A stretch of 64,000 nt of DNA, taken from Megaustenia siamemsis. Lineage: Eukaryota; Mollusca; Gastropoda; Stylommatophora; Ariophantidae. The DNA lies in contig JAVIAB010000051.1 in the NCBI GenBank assembly GCA_032433765.1, forward strand, positions 54,145,828 to 54,209,827, given 5' to 3'. The translations under genes were made by a program, and so were the position numbers. The notes under the pieces were generated by a model, which worked only from the letters and a program-made list of their open reading frames with translations, was not told the origin of the DNA and made no database searches. Position 1 is the stretch's first letter; each line of letters opens with the position of its first letter. Below are positions 39,961-50,600 of the stretch, in pieces.

Positions 39961-40014
39961 TTCGCTGAACTATCGCCTCGGAAGTTTCCCTCTGTAATAA
40001 TAGTCATTTATAAT

Positions 40015-40380
40015 AGTATCGAACTGGGTCGCACTCTTGCTTTTGCAGATGACATAATGATGTTTGTACATGGTCGCGATAGAACATAGACGGCTGTTGT
40101 AAGAAAGCTTAGATAAAATAATAACTTGGTGCAATAATTAGTACGTACTCATTAACTCAAACAATGCTTCTCTAATGTGGTGTGCGCTGAACAACAGAAT
40201 AGTTAAAGATACTCTCCCAGTCATAAACTGAAATGAGGTACCCATAATAAGAAGTTCGACTATTAAGTATTTGGGAATAACATTTGATAAGACCCTCTCT
40301 TTCAAGCAACACGTGAGTAGTGTCTTTCAAAAGCAAGAATAGGTCTCAGCGCGTTTATGATCATGGCCAGAGCAAACCTC
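40015..40380 (+). mobile_element. Jockey/I-like LINE RT fragment
   Basis: Broken frames read LGRTLAFADDIMMFVHGRD and, after stops, K.FDY.VFGNNI- and SAFMIMARANLSEL-like stretches. The catalytic FADD sits near 40053. No second copy in the window. Confidence 0.55.
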
Positions 40381-40850
40381 TCTGAATTGTTGCAATTTCT
40401 AAACAGCATCGGCCCATTCCATAACATGTTAATTATGTCCATGTCCAATACAGAAACTTGAGAAATCGTTCTTGTGTTTGCCTGTCATCCCTATCACACG
40501 CATTACATATGTCCAACCTATAAGTTTAATTTTGTTATAATCAATCTCGGCGTGAAATGTACAATATATTCGTACAATTTATTGTGAAGGTTTAAGACAT
40601 GTAAAATATTCCAAGTCCGGATTGTTGCAGGAGCTACTGAGTTAGGTGCTCTGTGCACACCGTGAGCTGTGTGTTTCATCCGTTTTGATCATGTTTCGAT
40701 ATTCCAATTATTTACGATGAATAATGACATCGTATGACAGGGAACAGTTAGCTGTGTTCACTTTCTGTGTGGTTTTGCATTATGTCTGTTGGCGTGTGCT
40801 GAGACTTCTAATATGGGGACTACAGCTACCTTTCTTTGTTTGGGAGATGA
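40381..40850. other. unassigned, possibly LINE remnant
   Basis: No clear open frame or repeat. 40490-40570 may be worn LINE sequence. Confidence 0.3.
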
Positions 40851-40854
40851 GTTA

Positions 40855-40901
40855 GTAATTCGGATGATTCCACTGGCACGGGTGGTTGAGCAATTATGGA
40901 T

Positions 40902-40936
<35 letters not shown>

Positions 40937-41262
40937 GCGTTCGCCAGCTTTCAACTCTCACGAAGTCCCTAGAGACTAGGAACTGAATTTTGCGTGTTAA
41001 TCAATTTTTCCTGGCAGCCGTGTGCACAGGGGTCCCTCGCCGCACAGGCAGATAACTCCGACTTCGGAGGTACTCATGTTTTTTTTTCCGTCGATGAGTA
41101 ACTGACGTTTTAAGCCGGGTCTCGCTGCTGAGACTTGGGGCGGTTGCTGCAGAGAGAAATCATAAATAAAAATCCCAACCGGTGTAGCCGAGATTTGAAC
41201 CTACAACCTCTCTATCCCGATGGTTTTAATTCGTTTGCAGTGATACCGGGGCCTTCTATAAC
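40855..41262 (-). mobile_element. SINE-3 inserted in the 28.1-kb-type short repeat
   Basis: The host repeat (GGATGATTCCACTGGCACGG on the left, GCAGTGATACCGGGGCCTTC on the right) is split by a minus-strand SINE-3 at 40904-41219. The SINE has a tRNA-like head near 41170-41215 (GAGGTTGTAGGTTCAAATCT) and a (CAA)n 3' tail seen as (TTG)n at 40903-40937. ATGGATTT and ATGGTTTT at the borders are the likely target duplication. Confidence 0.8.
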
Positions 41263-41299
41263 CAAAAGAACAAAAAAAAAAAAAAAACGTTACCAGCTT

Positions 41300-41870
41300 A
41301 AGGCGGCGGACAATTGATTCTGGACCATTCGATGATTCCGTCACAAAAAAATGTCACTATATTGTGTCTTTATTAAAACCCACTTGAGAGCACAACAACT
41401 TCTTCAACCCACATTATGATTCATTATCATACCAATAAAGGTTGTTACAGACTCTAGAGAGTAATTCCACTATGCTCTGTACCGATTTTAAATGGTAATT
41501 TTGTGTAATCAAAAATGTCAACGAATTAACGTGTGAGTATAACACAAAATCATTGACAAAACGTCACCATCACAATAGCGTGATGAATTCATCATCAGTA
41601 AAGGGAGAGGAACCAACCGGTGCTGCCTTCTACGCGAAAACCTCCTACCAACAAAAATAACAAAGTTTGAGTCGTTTGAAACCTTTGTTGGCATGGCATA
41701 ACGATGAACATTCTGTAATAACTAAATTAAGGTTTGTATTTATAATGTTTACGTTGTCGTTTTCATATGATATATCGTGTACTCTACTCGATACTGAAAA
41801 TGAAACAACTTTCAACTTATTTAGCAGTGAGTAGGTCAGTAGGTTTACAGTAGTAGTAGTAGTAAAAGTA
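41300..41870. other. unassigned AT-rich DNA
   Basis: No exon or repeat recognised; a short (AGT)n tract near 41850. Confidence 0.35.
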
Positions 41871-41875
41871 AAAGT

Positions 41876-42155
41876 GTGAAAGCTGGAAAACAAGAGATAT
41901 GATCTGATATAGAAACAAAGTTGAACGCATTCGAAAATCAATGTCTAAGGAAAATACTTGGTATAGCGTGGAACGAATTCAAAACAAACGAGGAAATTAG
42001 AGAAATCGCCAATCAAGAAACAAATTTTGAGATTTGATAAAATATCTTTAAAAGAATTGAAAACTGCTAGAATAAAAAATCAGATAAGAGAGGTAGTATC
42101 TTGGTCTATGTCCTGTGGGCCAGCTACGGCTCGAAAGGTTAATAGATAGATAGAT
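41876..42155 (+). mobile_element. LINE-A copy with internal deletion
   Basis: Joins ESWKT...EIREIANQ directly to the last few codons (near 42016) and the 3' end with (TAGA)n. The flanks GTAAAAGTAAAAGT and GTAAAAAGTAAAAGT suggest a target duplication with one indel. Confidence 0.8.
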
Positions 42156-42199
42156 AATAGATAGATAACAGTAAAAAGTAAAAGTAGTGTGAAATCATC

Positions 42200-42960
42200 A
42201 TCAAATAGTAAATTCAAACTCAAAACTGCTTAAATAAAACGTGTAAAAAATTAACTTTAACTTTACAATTTTAAGTTTAATATAAATAATAATTTTAATT
42301 TAGTTACATTGTTCACCTCACGGACCGTAGGCTCAGTCTGAGTGAAGAGTATGATGAATCTTTGTGCCCTACACACTACACATCACTCACATCGACTACA
42401 CTAGACCAACACCACTGAACACTGACGTGACTACATTAATTAATACATTACTGTACACGTGGGAGTACAGTTGACGAGTGAGTTGAGTAAGAGTGTACTC
42501 AACTCAATCAGTTGTTGCTCATTAATGAACTCAGTTTTTTTATAGTTTGTAGTTCCAGTTCATTCAGTGATTGAATTTATATAATAATTAATAGTTTCAG
42601 TTTACTGTAAACTGTACACTTTACTTTCTTTAGTACTTTAGTTTTACTTTTTAGATCTTTTATTTTTTATTGGTGTCTTTTGTTTCTTACTTTACATTTG
42701 TAAAGTTTTTGTACATTTGATTAATTTTAATGAATACTTTGATACAATTTTCATAATCATAATGTATTGTTGTTATGGATCGGGCAGCATGTGAGTGGGC
42801 TGAGGTTCATCAGACTAATGCCATGTGATGCAAGTGATCAGGAAGTAATGCACCACATTTTTTTTTCTCAGCGGAAAATATTGATAGACACATGAAATTT
42901 TGAACGCTTCAAATTTAGAATGTGAATCGAAAAAGAGATTGCATCGAATTTGAATTAGTA
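42200..42960. other. unassigned AT-rich DNA
   Basis: Contains a run of GAGTTGAGTAAGAGTGTACTC-like words near 42475-42520 that can pair. No coding evidence. Confidence 0.35.
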
Positions 42961-42964
42961 GAAG

Positions 42965-43375
42965 TGATACACATGGGGCAGAAACATGGACATTAGACAA
43001 GAAAACAGAACAGAGAATTGAAGCCTTTGAAATGTGGATATATAGAAGAATAGGTAGAATTGGATGGAAGGAAAAGAAAACAAACTATGAAGTCGTAAAA
43101 CAACTAAAAATGAAAAGAGAACAAATAAACACAATTCAAAAAAGACAAATGCGATTTTTGGGCCATGTTAAAAGACACAACAGCCTACTAAAAGTAATCC
43201 TGGAGGGGAAAATACAAGGTAAAAGAGGCAGACCAAGACTAACATGGACGAGTAACATCAAAAGATGGACAAACCAGCCTATGTCAACCTGCACCATCAA
43301 AGCAAGAGACAGAGCATAATGGCGCTCCATGGTAGCCAACCTTCATTGTGGAGATGGCACTCGATGATGATGAGA
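42965..43375 (+). mobile_element. LINE-D 3' end, best copy
   Basis: An open frame reads MWIYRRIGRIGWKEKKTNYE, INTIQKRQMRFLGHVKRHNS and GKRGRPRLTWTSNIKRW, then a stop, AACCTTCATTGTGGAGATGG and a (GATGAT) tail. Related copies are at 20926, 24150 (minus) and 55957. Confidence 0.8.
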
Positions 43376-43499
43376 CGTGATAAACAAAACTGTTAAAATG
43401 TAGACTATGCTGAACTTGCGGTATAAACATAATGTGATATAATTTCTGGCTGCATAGAAGGAAACAGTAGTGAACATTCATAAATGTTTATGTGCTGTG

Positions 43500-44135
43500 T
43501 ATGGAAGTTATGAGTTATGCTTTCAGTTGCACTATCAGTCACTGCGCTGAGAGTGTTAAAGCTGTTGTAATTGCACATCTGGATTTGAATGATCAAGCAC
43601 CCTTAGGACATCCTGCAACAGCCACCAGCACATGATAAACTGTGCTGATATCATTATTTGTAATGATAGACAAATTACTGATCAACAATTGACACTTCAG
43701 TAAACAAGGGAGGTGAGACAATCAATTCTGAAGCTTACATTGAGATGCTAAATAAACTTATTCGTTTTCGCAGAGTACAGCCTCTCAAGGATTCAGCAGA
43801 ACTGTTGCTTCAACATGACAAGGCAAGTCTGAAAACATGGGAACCCATCGATAAATGGAGGTGAACTTTACCCCCATCCTCCTTATAGTCCAGATCTGGC
43901 TCCCTTCGATTTCCATCTTTTTGGTCCATTTAAAGAGGTACAACGTTGAACAAGGTTTGACAAAGATGAGAGTGTGATTCATGCAGTAAGGAAATGGCTA
44001 CATGAGCTGGACAAAATTTGGTACAGTCATGGCATGCATGTGCCTGTTTCATGCTGGCTTAAAACCACTAAAGTTGATGTTATGTGGAAAAATAGCCATG
44101 TGTAGAGAACATATCCAAATAACCTTATGTATACA
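43500..44135 (+). mobile_element. mariner remnant
   Basis: Broken frames keep ADIIICNDRQITDQQLTLQ, INSEAYIEMLNKLIRFRRVQ, LLLQHDKASLKTW (HDNARPH decayed to HDKASLK) and PPYSPDLAPFDFHLFGPFKE, the hallmark of mariner transposases. The second catalytic Asp (in HDN) is present; the last Asp in YSPDLAP is present. Several stops. Dead copy. Confidence 0.75.
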
Positions 44136-44138
44136 TTT

Positions 44139-44262
44139 CATGGCGAGATATGATAAAAGATCTTTACAAGGATTGAAAACTGCTAGATTAAAATTTAAAT
44201 AAGAGAAAGAGTATCTGGGTCTATGCCCTATGGGCCGGCTGTGGCTCGAAAGATCAATAGTT
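44139..44262 (+). mobile_element. LINE-A 3' end, very short
   Basis: Only the last codons (MARYDKRSL from a shifted frame) and the 3' end TATGGGCCGGCTGTGGCTCG. Confidence 0.8.
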
Positions 44263-44410
44263 TTGGACAGTCAAATAGATGCTTTTCTACTGTTCCATGC
44301 TCTTCATAGAGTGGACAATGACATGCTGGAGTTTAGTTTCATTGTGTTCTCTTCATGTGGTTGTTTAGTAGTACATGACCAGTTCTCAGTTTGAAGATGG
44401 CATTTTGGTT
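44263..44410 (-). mobile_element. LINE-C C-terminal fragment
   Basis: On the minus strand LRTGHVLLNNHMKRTQ, ACHCPLYEEHGTVEKHLFDC match the RNase H-distal cysteine motif of I-type LINEs. Confidence 0.65.
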
Positions 44411-44739
44411 TCTTCTTTCAAAGTTGTTAATGTTGTTGTGTTGTGTGGGGGGGGGGGGGGGGTTTGCTTTGACATATATTTAAAACCACATAGTCTATTT
44501 TTAAGCAGAAAATGTCATGATGTTAGGGATTACCTGACCTTCTATTTTATGTGTAAATAGTTTTTTTTTTTAAAGCAGCTAAATAGCAATCAGTAGAACT
44601 TGTTAAAAGAACAACTTCCATCAAGGATAGTCAAATGCATTTGGTGGCTTCTAATGCAAAATGTTAGTGGTCAGATACATGATAATCCAGATTTCCTGAA
44701 TCTATCAGAATGCATTTCCTGAAGTACCTACATTCTGAT

Positions 44740-45105
44740 TCTCTTAATATCACTTCATGCCTTCACGTCTTCTTCATCTCCATTCCCTCTTATCTTATTT
44801 AAGTACTTTTTGGCCTTCCCCTTTGTCTCCTCTCTGGGGGTTTTAAAAAAAAGAGCCTGCTGTGTAATACTTTCAGTTGGCCTCCACAGTGTTTGTCCTA
44901 TCCAGAGCCTTCATATTTGTTGCATCTCTTAGTACGCTGGTGTCCTTGTCAGTGTTCTTCTCAGTGATTCTCTAGTTATTTCTTCTTAGCTTTGTGATTC
45001 TCTAGTTATTTCTTCTCTTCGCATGGTTCACAAATGCACACCTGCTCTTTTTGATTATAGCTGAGACTTTTGGTTGCATTGTCATTTCTCCATTTCAACA
45101 CTAGG
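44740..45105 (-). mobile_element. degenerate LINE-A-like 3' region
   Basis: Resembles 6250-6440 on the same strand (TTGATTATAGC..A.A.TTT..TTGCATTGTCATTTC). No open frame. Confidence 0.4.
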
Positions 45106-45299
45106 AGGGAAGTCATGAACTGGATATAATGTATAATATACCATATACTATTGTTGTATGTTTTTTTAGTAATTAAACACAAAAAGAGGACAAATTCTGG
45201 CACCATTTTATTTTTCCCTAAAATCAAATATATACCATTTTGTGTATTGGATACAATTAGTTTTGCAACAAAATTGAACATATAAATATTACTCCACGA

Positions 45300-45440
45300 T
45301 GATTTAAAAAAAAAAAAGAAGAAAAACATGGCATGGTAACAGCTTTATGTGGTAATTAACAAAACAAAAGTTGGCGTTTCGGCCAAGTAGGCCTTCAGCT
45401 GGAACAACAAATAACACAAAAATATATATAAGGATTTGTA
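45300..45440 (-). repeat. solo Penelope-type end
   Basis: Contains GCGTTTCGGCCAAGTAGGCC then TTCAGC, the same end motif as in PLE-1 and in the palindrome at 1.06 kb, and GGTAACAGCTTTATG as in the latter (GGTGACAGCTTTAC). Confidence 0.6.
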
Positions 45441-45955
45441 CACAAATCTAACTACAAAATATACAAAGTATAGTAAAATATTATTGCAACTGTATGGTAT
45501 ATATGTGAAAGACCTCATTAGCAAGTAAATAGATTAAAGTTTATGTGAGTAAACAATTAATGTTAGAAGTTATTTAACCTCCCTCCCTCCCAACTTTGAG
45601 TATATTTATCCATCCAAAATTGTAACTGTGTACCTGAGGTGAGTACACTAGTCAATGTAGAATATTATTGTTCATTTTTAAGGGATGTAAGTAATAATTA
45701 TTGCCAAGACTTTTCATAGTTATTTCCCTCTGTTGGTTTTATTTTAGTTTTTTCAGCTGTGTTCAGGGAAAATGTTGTAACTAGTGATTTGATGACTTGA
45801 CCTGCATTTTCTCAACAGTGGTGTCAGGTGGAATTCGGTACCCTGCCTGAACTAACTGAAATAATAATGTAATTAAAAAAACCAGTTAAATAAAGATAAT
45901 AAATTTCTAAATATATTTAGTCTGTTATATTTTTCTTTCACTTTGACTTTTTTAA
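45441..45955. other. non-coding, probably Penelope-related
   Basis: No open frame; follows the Penelope-type end. Nothing else identified. Confidence 0.3.
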
Positions 45956-45959
45956 AGAC

Positions 45960-46535
45960 ATCATCATCATCAAGTACCGGGCTGCTGGCGTAGGTGATCA
46001 TGTCTCTCCACAACTTCGATCTCAGCATCTATTTATCATTTCTGTTGTTGACCTTCTGCCAAGCCATTCTCTTAAGCTGTCTGTTATTTTTTCTCTTTGC
46101 TTCCCTCAATTTTTCCAGTTGTTACAATATATTCCAGTTGTTCTCTTCTCATTACATGGCCAAAAAATGATGATTGTTTCTTCCTAATATTGGAAATTAG
46201 CTCTCTTTTTGCTTTGACCTCTCTCAGAACATCTTCATTAGTCTTCTTAGCTGTTCATGGTACTCTCAACATTCTTCTGTAAAACCACATTTCTATAGAC
46301 TCCAGTGATTTTCTTGTCTGTTGTCCTATTGTCCATGATTCGCATCCATATGTTAAGACTGGCTCTATGTAACATTTAAGAACTCTTTTTCTTGTTTCTA
46401 TTGTCAAAACTGGATTGCATAGTATCTTCCTCATTTTTTGGAAAGCTGCTTTTGCCTGAGCGGTTCTGCATCTCACCTCTTTTGTACATCTTCCGTCTGA
46501 GGTTTTAGACATAAGTAACATATAAAAGGACAAAA
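45960..46535 (-). mobile_element. LINE-B 3' third
   Basis: Reads SDGRCTKEVRCRTAQAKAAF, RKRVLKCYIEPVLTYGCESW and IEMWFYRRMLRVP, then, after a shift, FFGHVMRREQLE-like coding and the 3' end (GATGATGATG). It matches 34669-34832 in its first part. Confidence 0.8.
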
Positions 46536-46954
46536 ACCTCCAAAGATTTTGAATGAAATTTTTCTATTAAAAAAAAATAAAAAAACACATTTTTTTCATT
46601 TACTTATTTATAAATCATAACATAATGTTTACATATTCAAATTCCTCATCCATTTTGCTTCAACAAATATATGAATTAATTATTATTTATTAATTGTTAA
46701 TTAAATTGTAGGTGTAGTGGTCTAGAGATATGCTTCTCTAAAGAATATGTTATTTGTTTTTTTATTGGTCCAGTACCAGGTGGTACTTTTTAAAAAAAAT
46801 AGTCTAGTAGTGAATGAGTTAATATAAAATGTTAATATTTAATGCACTTTTGAGCAATACTGAATAAGTTGCATTTATTTGATAAAAAACACTATATTTA
46901 TTAATCTTCCTAAAAGCAAATATTATACATTTTCATTGTTTTTATTCAACACAG

Positions 46955-47615
46955 TTAATGTTCACTAGAAGAGTGATTCGACTGAAGCTGCAGCACTATG
47001 GAAATAAGTGACACAGAGAAGAAACAGAGTCCTTCTGTTGAGCAGTCTTTACATGCTTCTGGCGATGCTTCTGCACTAGATGCTCATGTTCATAGTTCAG
47101 AGGAGTTTAATGACATTGTTGAATATCATCATAAACAAAATGAGTGTAGTCCAGATAAGAAAAACCCTAACAGCATACAACCAGTTGTTGATGCAAACAC
47201 TGTGATGGCAGATTTAAATGTACCAGTTACTAATAATGACAGTGAGATTTTAAATTCTTCACCTGGATCATCAGTACAAAATGTGAAAGTCTCCACTCAA
47301 GTTAGCGGAGAGAGTAAGAGTAAGAAAGATTATGACTCTAACATACATTATGACGACAGCAGTGAGGATGAGTACCATTCTGCAGATGAGAATGGTTCGG
47401 TTGAAGAAGATAGTGGGGATGAATACATTCCAGTTGGAGATGAAGAGAAATTTGCAGATCATGGCAGAGCTTTCTGTAAGAACGATAATGCTTCTTTGTC
47501 TGGTGAAAATGACAATGATGATGAAGAATCAGAAGAAAAAGAGAGTGAATCAAATATAGATGATATGGAAGTAAGAAAGAATTTGGAGGCGAACTTGACA
47601 GAAGAGGAAAAACAG
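46955..47615 (+). CDS. TTC1: TTC1 exon with start codon
   Basis: The exon begins after TTTATTCAACACAG at 46955, so an upstream untranslated exon exists elsewhere. ATG at 46998 opens 206 codons to the donor CAG|GTATGT. The product is rich in S, D and E (MEISDTEKKQSPSVEQSLHA at the start, NLTEEEKQ at the end). ATG context CACTATGG is moderate. Confidence 0.85.
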
Positions 47616-50600
47616 GTATGTGTACTCTAGCAAGATATTCAAATTTTGAAATTTAATTTATGCCATTATAATGTAAGTTATACTAGACTTAACTGTACGT
47701 TCATCATGGTTGTCTGATCAACATCAACAACAAAAACAGCACCAACAAAATTTTGGGAAAAAACCTGCAAAATCATTGCAAATTTTAGACATAAAATTCA
47801 TTAATTTCAAGTACCATGCCTGTTGGCATAGGTGATCATGTCGCTCCACAACTTTCGATCTCGACATTTACCATTTCTGTTGTTAACCTTCTGCCAAGCC
47901 ATTCTCTTAAGCTGTCTGGTATCTTTTCTCTTTGCTTCCCTCTATCTCCTCGTCCCAATTTTCCCAGCTGTTACAATATATTCCAGCTGTTCCCTTCTCA
48001 TTACATGGCCAAAAAATGATGATTGTTTCTTCCTAATATTGGAAATTAACTCTCTTTTTGCACCTTCTTGCTCAAGCAACAGTTCTCCTTCCTTTGATCT
48101 TAAACATCCAGTTTTTTTATTGTGTTTTTCTTCCTATTAATTCTTCAGTTTGTTTGTTTATAGCTTTGGCATCTCTTTTTTGTTGCATTTCAAACTCTTT
48201 GCATTTCTGGTTTAGCAGTGCATCTTTTGCTTCATTGCATTTTATTTCAATTTCTTTATTTAATCTATGGCACTCATCTTTGTTATCCTTATGTGTTTCT
48301 TTTTCTATCCCTTATCTACAAAAATGTCACTTGTCATCCATTTCTTTCTTGAATTTGTTCTCTCTAGTGGTATGAACTCTTTTGATGTTTGTTGTAATGA
48401 TTCTTTTAGCATTTCCCACTGTTCATCAATGCTTTGTATCTTCTCTGTTGCATTGTACCTGTTTTTGAATTGTGATGTTATATTTGTCTTGTAACCTCTT
48501 GTTTGATTTGAGTAGATATAAATTTAACTTGATATTAACTGAGGTACTTTTTGCTGTTTTTAATTTTACTCTTAGCTTTCCCACAACTGGTACATGATTA
48601 CCATTGCAATCTGCACGTGGTCTAGTTTTCACACATACCAGACTGTTTCTAAATCTGATGTTTATCATTATGCATACACATATTTTTTTAATTAAGCATT
48701 TTCTGTTTGCCTAGACCACTGGAACCACAAATTTTACTTCTGAATATAAATTAATTCAACAAAATGTGTTTATCAATGAGCTTAAAGTATTATACCTAAA
48801 TTAAAGAGAGCTACAGTGAGAACAAGGGAAGACATGTGAACAAAGAAAATAAATGTAAATGGTATTGAGCAGCTAGGCTAACAGAAACACAAGACAAACT
48901 ACAACGTTTCAGCAAAAGCCTTCAAGAGGTATATCAAACAGACTATACACATTAAACAAAATATTCTGAGTCAGAATGCACAACAAAACAAATCCAAAAC
49001 ATGGTGGAAAAGATGGTGGACTGGATTTTCATTCAGTCTAGTTAAAAGATTAACAGACATTAGAACAAGTAGGATTTAATTAGACCCAAGGAACCAGATA
49101 ATTAAAAATTTGGAAAAAATTTAAGGAGGTGTCCCATAGTGTATGAAGAAAACAGGAAGAAGAGTAAAAGAAAGAAAGGACAGCGGTAGTAAGGGGACAG
49201 AAGAGCAAGAGAGGTAATAAAGATAACACGCAGAGGAATAGAGATAGGACAGGAAATAAATGGGGAGGAGACCAGAGATTAAAGAATAGAGTGAAAACAG
49301 TTTAATCCTCTTGGTTGGAGAGTATCAAAGCAGGCTATCAGTCGGTTCTCCAACGTGAACCGGATATGGGTCTCAGAGAAACAAGAGATGATGTCATTAA
49401 CACAGAAGTCATCAGAGGTATTATGTCCTGGCAATCTGAAATGGGAGGAGACAGGAATGCCAGAATCATGTAACATGTTATATAAGTGTTCACGGCTTCT
49501 GTCTTCCAGGCGTCAACTTGTTTGACCAATATATATTTTGAGACAACGTTGACAGGTAATGGTATATATCAGATTCCAGGAAATGCATGTAAAGTCTTCC
49601 TATATATTAAAAGGGCCATTTGGGAACAAGACTCTATGAGTCTGCAGTACAAAAAGACACGTATTGCATGATTGATCTGTTGCAGTGGGACGTACCCAGT
49701 ATGTACTGGCCAGGGTTATGGAGGTGGCTCCTAACCAAAATGTCCTGAAAGTTTCTTTCGGGTTTAAAAGCCACCAAAGGTGGGTCAGAGAATAATAGGT
49801 GAGTAGAATGGTCAGGGTGGAGGATAGGTAGGTGTCATTTCAAGATCTGGAGTGCAGCCAGATTGTGAGGGTGATGGGTAAAAGAGAGAAGAGTTCTGTT
49901 AGAAGAAGGGTGGGTGATTGGGATAAGTGCTAGGGTGCAGGTAATAGAACTTTTTGGAGAGCAGATTGTGGGACAGAATCAAGGTAAAGATGACGACGAA
50001 AGAATTTCATCATAAGATGGGCCTGATGGAGAAAGTCGTTGTCTTGGTCGCAGAAGTGCCTAAGGCATAAAAGTTGAGAAAAGGTATATAATCACAACAG
50101 GTGCAAGGGTTGCGAAGAGAAATAGAGGAGGTACAAGTGGGCATCATTCGGTTCTGATAGGTGAAGAGAGACTGAGATGTCTAAAAAAGTATCTGAAAGA
50201 GGTAGAAGCAGTCAACAACAGAACTGTTACGATGCACTGTAGATAGAAGATTGTGGAAGGACATGATCGCCTACGCCAACCGGTGTGGTACATGATGATG
50301 AGGAGGTAGAAATAGAGTATGAAATCCAAATGGAGGAGTGAAATGAGCCTACAAAATTCAAAAACGTTGTCAAGTCAGGTTCTGAAAGATCAGATACCCC
50401 AAAACCATCATCAATGTACCAGTAATACATGAGAGGAAGGTAACCACTGAAGGAGGAAAGAATTTGGTGTTCTCATGAATAGGCAGGCATAGCTAGGGCC
50501 CATCTTGGTGCTATAGCAATGCCACTAGTCCGGCTGAAGAATTGACCATCAAATTCAAATGAGTTGAAGGTTAAGACTAGTTCAGACAGATGACCAAGGG

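Noticed and set aside
40758..40986. Poly-Q / poly-C frames
   Set aside because: Produced by the (TTG)n tail of SINE-3.
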